Assembly (NCBI GenBank): GCA_009377865.1
Contig: WHTH01000015.1
Span: forward strand, 1 to 64,000
DNA: 64,000 nt
Direction: 5' to 3'
DNA from: Pseudonocardiaceae bacterium
GTDB taxonomy: Bacteria; Actinomycetota; Actinomycetes; Mycobacteriales; Pseudonocardiaceae
Position numbers and translations under genes: made by a program
The notes under the pieces: model-generated
What the model was told of the DNA's origin: nothing
The model's input: the letters and a program-made list of their open reading frames with translations, nothing else
The model's database searches: none
Shown: piece after piece, positions 60,314 to 64,000 of the stretch
Position numbering within the stretch: position 1 is the stretch's first letter
Layout: each line of letters starts with the position of its first letter

Positions 60314-61485
60314 CCATGCCGTCGACGTCTGCCCTCGAACTGGCCGATGCGCTCGTCACCGGTGGAGCGGTGCGCAGCACGTGGCTGCGGCGGGCGTTCG
60401 AGGAGATCCCGCGGCACGTGTTCGTGCCGCGGTTTTTCCGGTCCGAGGCGGGCTGCGAGGTGCTCATCGACGGTGACTCGGCCGAACAGCACGACGAATG
60501 GCTGCGGGGCGTCTACACGGATGAGGCGCTCACGGTGCAGCTCACGTCGACACACGACGAGACCATCGCCGTGGGTCGTCCCACGAGTTCCAGCTCCGCG
60601 CCCACCGTGATGGCCGGGATGTTGGAGGCGCTCGACCTTGAGCCCGGGCATCGCGTACTGGAGATCGGCACCGGCACAGGCTACAACGCCGCGCTTCTCA
60701 GCCACCGGGTCGGCGCAGCGAACGTTGTGACCATCGAGCTCGATCGAGGTCTCGCCGGTGCCGCTTCGCGGGCGTTGGCCGAGATCGGCCTCCATCCATC
60801 GGTACAGGTCGGCGACGGGAATGTGGGCGTGCCGGAGTCGGCGCCGTTCGACCGGATCATCGCCACCGCGTCAGTAGACCACGTGCCACCCGCCTGGATC
60901 ACCCAGCTCGCCCCCGGTGGCGCGATCGTCGCTGACCTACGGGGCAGCCTGTCGGGCTCGCTGGTCTGGCTGATCGCCGCCGCCGCCGACGTTGCCGAGG
61001 GCCGGTTCCTCGACCTGCCCGGAGCCTTCATGCCGATGCGGACCCGGCTCGACAGCCCCCTTCGTGACGGGGAGACCTGGCATCAGGTACTCGACCAGCG
61101 CAACCCGCAGCGGGCTACGACGCCCGTCAACGCCGCACCGGCGGCCGACTGCCCGTCACTGCGGTTCCTGCTGCAACTGCACCTGGCCGGGCGCCGCGTG
61201 CGCGGGTTTCTCCGTTCGCCTGGCAACACCGAATTGTCCGGCCACGCTACTGACGCCAGCTGGTTCACCGTGGGACTGCGCGCCGATGACGACGGCCTGT
61301 TCCCGGTGGCACAGGGCGGGCTCGGGCGGCTGTGGGACACGGTGGAGGCATGCTGGGCGCTGTGGCACCGCCTGGGCCAGCCAGGCATCGAGCGTTTCGG
61401 CGTCACTGCACCGGATGTCGCCGACCTGCAGTACGTGTGGCTCGATCACCCCGACTCGGGATATCGCTGGCCGCTACCCTTGTAA
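60310..61485 (+). CDS. PIMT-type peptide methyltransferase of the graspetide cluster
   Basis: A 391-residue protein related to protein-L-isoaspartate O-methyltransferase, with an unusual C-terminal extension of about 170 residues. FEEIPRHVFVPRFF and YTDEALTVQL precede TMSAPTVMA-type sequence (SSSAPTVMAGMLEALDLEPG) and the SAM motif VLEIGTGTGYNAALLS near residue 117. In related graspetide clusters this enzyme methylates an Asp of the cyclised peptide and drives aspartimide formation. It overlaps the ligase gene by 4 bp (ATGA). Confidence 0.88.
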   Translation: MTMPSTSALELADALVTGGAVRSTWLRRAFEEIPRHVFVPRFFRSEAGCEVLIDGDSAEQHDEWLRGVYTDEALTVQLTSTHDETIAVGRPTSSSSAPTVMAGMLEALDLEPGHRVLEIGTGTGYNAALLSHRVGAANVVTIELDRGLAGAASRALAEIGLHPSVQVGDGNVGVPESAPFDRIIATASVDHVPPAWITQLAPGGAIVADLRGSLSGSLVWLIAAAADVAEGRFLDLPGAFMPMRTRLDSPLRDGETWHQVLDQRNPQRATTPVNAAPAADCPSLRFLLQLHLAGRRVRGFLRSPGNTELSGHATDASWFTVGLRADDDGLFPVAQGGLGRLWDTVEACWALWHRLGQPGIERFGVTAPDVADLQYVWLDHPDSGYRWPLPL

Positions 61486-61573
61486 GTCCCGGTGTGCCCG
61501 AGCCGGATGGGGCCGCGGCCCTGGCGCTAGGTCGTTACGCTGGGTGGGAGACCACAAGCACCGAGCGAGAGCG

Positions 61574-62809
61574 GTGAGCAACGTGGATGCCGAGGACAGC
61601 CGCAGCATCGGCCGTCGGCTGCGCGAGATCCGCGCTTGGCGGGGTATGACGCAGAAGGCCGTCGCCGAGCTGGCCGGATTCACTGAGGGCTACCTGTCCC
61701 GGATTGAACACGGTCAGTGCCCCGTGGAGCGCCGATCGACACTGGAGGCATTCGCCGCAGCATTGCGTGTGGCGCCGTCCGAGTTAGCTGAGCAGGCGTT
61801 CCCTCCGGCGGCCGCCGACCCGGTGACGGGCGAGGCGCAGGCCACGGTGACCGCGCTTGAGGTGGCGCTGTCTGACCTCGACCTCGGCGCACCCCTCGAT
61901 GAGACGGCCCGCCCGTGGCCGGCCGTTGCCGCCGACATGGACAGGCTCAACACGGAGCTGCGACCCGCGACGGATTACGCGGCACAGGGGCTGGTGTTGC
62001 CCGGCCTGCTCCGAGAGCTGCACACGCTCTACGTCATTGACCGGGAGCACCGGCCCGACGTGCTACGCGCGCTGATCGACTGCTACCACGCGGCAGGGAT
62101 CATGCTGAAGAACCTCGGGGTGCGCGGGCTGCCGGCGCTGGCCGCCATCCACGCCCGCCGGGTCGCCGAGGAGCTGGAAGACCCGGCGTGGTTCGGGCTG
62201 GTCGCGTGGCTGCGAGCATCGACCATCGGCAGCGCTGGCCGTCCCCGGATGCTCGACCTGTCCGTGCAGGGCGCCGACGCGCTGGCCGCACACCTGGACG
62301 ATTCGCGGTGTCGCCAGATGTACGGGGCGCTGCACCTCAACGCGGCGCTCGCGTCAGCGGCGATGCGCCGGCCCGCGGACGCCGCGGCTCACCTCGGCGA
62401 GGCGTCCGGGATCGCAGATGCACTCCCGGAAGGTCCTAATAGGCACGGGTTCGGCAGCCTGTACTTCGGGCCGGACAACGTCGGGATCTGGCGCGTATCA
62501 ATCGAGGTCGAGCTCGGCGACCCGGGCCGCGCCCGCGAGCTGGCCCGTGGCGTTCACCCGTCGGAGGTGCCGTCCGCGGCGCGTCAGGGCATGTTCTGGG
62601 CTGATCTGGGTCGTGGCCTGGCAACCCAGCGCGGTACTCGTGATGACGCCGTGGCCGCGCTGTTGCGCGCTGAGAAGATCGCGCCTCAGCGCATCCGCCC
62701 AAACCCGTTCGTCCGCGAGACCGTCACCGACCTCATGCAACGAGCGCGGCGTGACGCCGGGGGCCGGGAGCTGCGCGGCATGGCCCACTGGATGGGTATA
62801 GCTGGCTGA
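61574..62809 (+). CDS. XRE-family regulator with a helical repeat domain
   Basis: A 411-residue protein. Residues 12-68 form the helix-turn-helix (IGRRLREIRAWRGMTQKAVA, LAGFTEGYLSRIEHGQ). The remaining 330 residues are all-helical and TPR-like (AALHLNAALASAAMRRPADA, VEVELGDPGRARELARGVHP), as in peptide-sensing regulators. The start GTG at 61574 is favoured; a GTG at 61583 is possible. It lies 88 bp after the graspetide methyltransferase and may control that cluster. Confidence 0.85.
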   Translation: MSNVDAEDSRSIGRRLREIRAWRGMTQKAVAELAGFTEGYLSRIEHGQCPVERRSTLEAFAAALRVAPSELAEQAFPPAAADPVTGEAQATVTALEVALSDLDLGAPLDETARPWPAVAADMDRLNTELRPATDYAAQGLVLPGLLRELHTLYVIDREHRPDVLRALIDCYHAAGIMLKNLGVRGLPALAAIHARRVAEELEDPAWFGLVAWLRASTIGSAGRPRMLDLSVQGADALAAHLDDSRCRQMYGALHLNAALASAAMRRPADAAAHLGEASGIADALPEGPNRHGFGSLYFGPDNVGIWRVSIEVELGDPGRARELARGVHPSEVPSAARQGMFWADLGRGLATQRGTRDDAVAALLRAEKIAPQRIRPNPFVRETVTDLMQRARRDAGGRELRGMAHWMGIAG

Positions 62810-62909
62810 CGGTCGGACTTGGCTGTGAGGCAAGCTCGCAGCGTCCGAACGGGTGACGGTTTACGAGCATGAAAGGTCACCCTCGACCGCGTTCATAGCG
62901 TCCCGCACC

Positions 62910-63047
62910 ATGATCGTTGATGTGGCGCTGTTGCTGGCAGCGGTGTTCGGTCCGGCGGCCGTTGCGCTGGTGTTTGCGCCCGTGCTGGCCCGTCCGACCA
63001 TGCGGCCGCCGCGCCCGGCCAGCAGGCACCGGGCGGGCACCCGGTGA
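62910..63047 (+). CDS. Small membrane protein, 45 aa
   Basis: A short gene beginning MIVDVALLLAAVFGPAAVAL, one hydrophobic helix, with a basic Arg/Pro-rich tail. A longer frame from 62853 is possible but less natural. Its stop overlaps the next start by 4 bp (GTGA), which supports translation. Function unknown. Confidence 0.5.
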   Translation: MIVDVALLLAAVFGPAAVALVFAPVLARPTMRPPRPASRHRAGTR

Positions 63048-63367
63048 TCGGGCAGACCTACCCGTCGACGCCGTATGTGCGGCGCCTGACGGCCGCCAAC
63101 GGGTGGCACGGGCAGCTGATCCGCGACCGCCACGGCCAGCCCGTGGCGGTCGTGACCGTGCGCATCGGCCCGACGTGGACGGATGCCGTGGCCATCGAGG
63201 GTGAGGACCGGGTGATCGCCATGCGCCACCGCACCAACGACGACGGGCTGATCCTGCCCACCGAGCTGCCCGGCACCTCGGGCGCGGTGTGGCAGCGCGA
63301 CGGCCGCGCCGAGGACGTGCTCGCAGAGCTCTGCGAGCTGCCGGATTCGTTCGGGGGCAGCCGGTGA
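63044..63367 (+). CDS. Hypothetical protein, 107 aa
   Basis: A 107-residue beta-rich protein (GQLIRDRHGQPVAVVTVRIG, then DAVAIEGEDRVIAMRH) with a helical end. There is no signal or membrane helix. It is coupled to both neighbours by 4-bp overlaps. I do not recognise the family; small coupled genes like this occur in actinobacterial mobile or accessory islands. Confidence 0.6.
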   Translation: MIGQTYPSTPYVRRLTAANGWHGQLIRDRHGQPVAVVTVRIGPTWTDAVAIEGEDRVIAMRHRTNDDGLILPTELPGTSGAVWQRDGRAEDVLAELCELPDSFGGSR

Positions 63368-63714
63368 ACCAGCTACAGACCGAGACGCGCGGCCGCTTCC
63401 GATGGCTCAAGACCGTCGAGTGCGACGACGACGCGGGCGTGACGTTCCGCACCGCCCGCGCGCAGCTTCCGACCGGGCTCTTCGTTGAGCGGGTCAACAC
63501 CTGCGAGGGCGACGGCACGGTCGCGGCGATGGTGTTCGTCACTGACCTCGCGGGCTGCGAGGTCACGCTGTCCACCGAGCAGTCCGCCGAGCTGCGCGCC
63601 GCGCTGGGCGAGCTGCCCGCTCCCGATCAATCCGATTCCGACCCGGTGCACTTCGGGTCGCCCCAATCGCCCGGCCAGGCGTGGAAACCTCAGAGGTCCG
63701 TCGCGGTCCCCTGA
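63364..63714 (+). CDS. Hypothetical protein, 116 aa
   Basis: A 116-residue protein, GTG start at 63364 overlapping the previous stop. It is mostly beta in the first 80 residues (RWLKTVECDDDAGVTFRTAR, then AAMVFVTDLAGCEVTLSTEQ), followed by a helix and a Pro-rich tail. No family recognised. It is the third gene of the coupled run behind the regulator. Confidence 0.6.
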   Translation: MNQLQTETRGRFRWLKTVECDDDAGVTFRTARAQLPTGLFVERVNTCEGDGTVAAMVFVTDLAGCEVTLSTEQSAELRAALGELPAPDQSDSDPVHFGSPQSPGQAWKPQRSVAVP

Positions 63715-63978
63715 ACGCCGGGCCGGTTGTGGGGCATGCATACGTTCCTCCGACCCTTCCGGCTCGGCGCCTTTCCCGGCGGGCCGCCGGTCGAGCCGTC
63801 CCCTTCGCGGGCTCCCGGTGGTCCGCCGGGCTCCACGTTGGGGGGCGGCCAGCCGGTCCCAACCGGTTTCCGACTGTCCAGCGTAGGGCGCCGGTGAGGG
63901 TCTTCACAGCACGGACCCGGCCGCAACCGCCATACTGGCGGGCAACCCGATACCGCCCGTGATGAAAGGGGCCCCGCC

Positions 63979-64000
63979 ATGGCCCGGCTCGCCCAGACCG
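63979..64000 (+). CDS. Start of a further gene cut by the window end
   Basis: An ATG at 63979 with GAAAGGGG about 8-9 nt upstream begins MARLAQT at the window edge. The good ribosome site suggests a real start; the product cannot be named. The 264 bp before it contain no convincing gene. Confidence 0.4.

Noticed and set aside
1-64000. CRISPR arrays, tRNA or rRNA genes and plasmid origins
   Set aside because: No regularly spaced direct repeats, no tRNA-like cloverleaf with a T-loop sequence, and no conserved rRNA motifs were found while reading both strands. A covariance-model scan was not possible here.

Overview
The window is high-GC DNA from an actinobacterium, most likely of the Pseudonocardiaceae. 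Support for this comes from the strongly G/C-biased third codon positions, the many GTG starts, and a backbone whose gene order (folP2, gpgS, DivIVA-like, tag, DUF3117, glgA, glgC, O-methyltransferase, sigE, rseA, htrA, tatB, mrp, DUF1003, MgtE-N/CBS) follows the mycobacterial Rv1207-Rv1232 region. No rRNA, tRNA or CRISPR array was recognised.

Region by region. 0.2-6 kb is a ram/amf (SapB)-type class III lanthipeptide locus: LanKC synthetase, a 36-residue precursor with one S-x2-S-x3-C ring motif, and two ABC transporters. The precursor is intact, but all three large genes carry frameshifts, a stop or deletions. 6-20 kb holds a GPR1/FUN34/YaaH-like membrane protein, a MazF-type toxin-antitoxin pair, remnants of a DUF5753 regulator, a stress-type island (Vms1-like hydrolase, DUF2267 proteins, CsbD, SpoIIE phosphatase), and a sugar/envelope group (DUF2064 protein, methyltransferase, NAD-dependent epimerase, sugar dehydrogenase lipoprotein, broken beta-propeller lipoprotein, GT-C-like membrane protein, PASTA protein). 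20-23.5 kb is a disaccharide phosphorylase (GH65) with a beta-phosphoglucomutase-type HAD protein.

24.4-36.6 kb is an aerobic carbon monoxide dehydrogenase island. coxM, coxS, coxL (with the form I AYRCSFR active-site loop), an XdhC/CoxF-YHS fusion, coxG and a string of five small single-pass membrane proteins lie on the plus strand. They converge on coxD, coxE, accessory genes and a superoxide dismutase on the minus strand, with a long hairpin between. An ISL3-type insertion sequence (36837-38075) with 24-bp inverted repeats and an exact 8-bp target duplication separates this island from the conserved backbone. A cassette between DUF3117 and glgA carries a UDP-sulfoquinovose synthase homologue, another epimerase, a GT-C/GT2 fusion and GtrA, which suggests a sulfoquinovose-containing glycolipid or glycan.

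After a CitE-like lyase and a broken menC remnant, 59-61.5 kb is a graspetide (ATP-grasp RiPP) cluster: 94-residue precursor, ATP-grasp ligase and PIMT-type methyltransferase, overlapping by 4 bp each. It is followed by an XRE regulator and a tightly coupled run of small unknown genes. Single-base frameshifts recur in several accessory genes, while long metabolic genes are clean. Either accessory regions are decaying or the assembly has residual indels; read mapping would decide.
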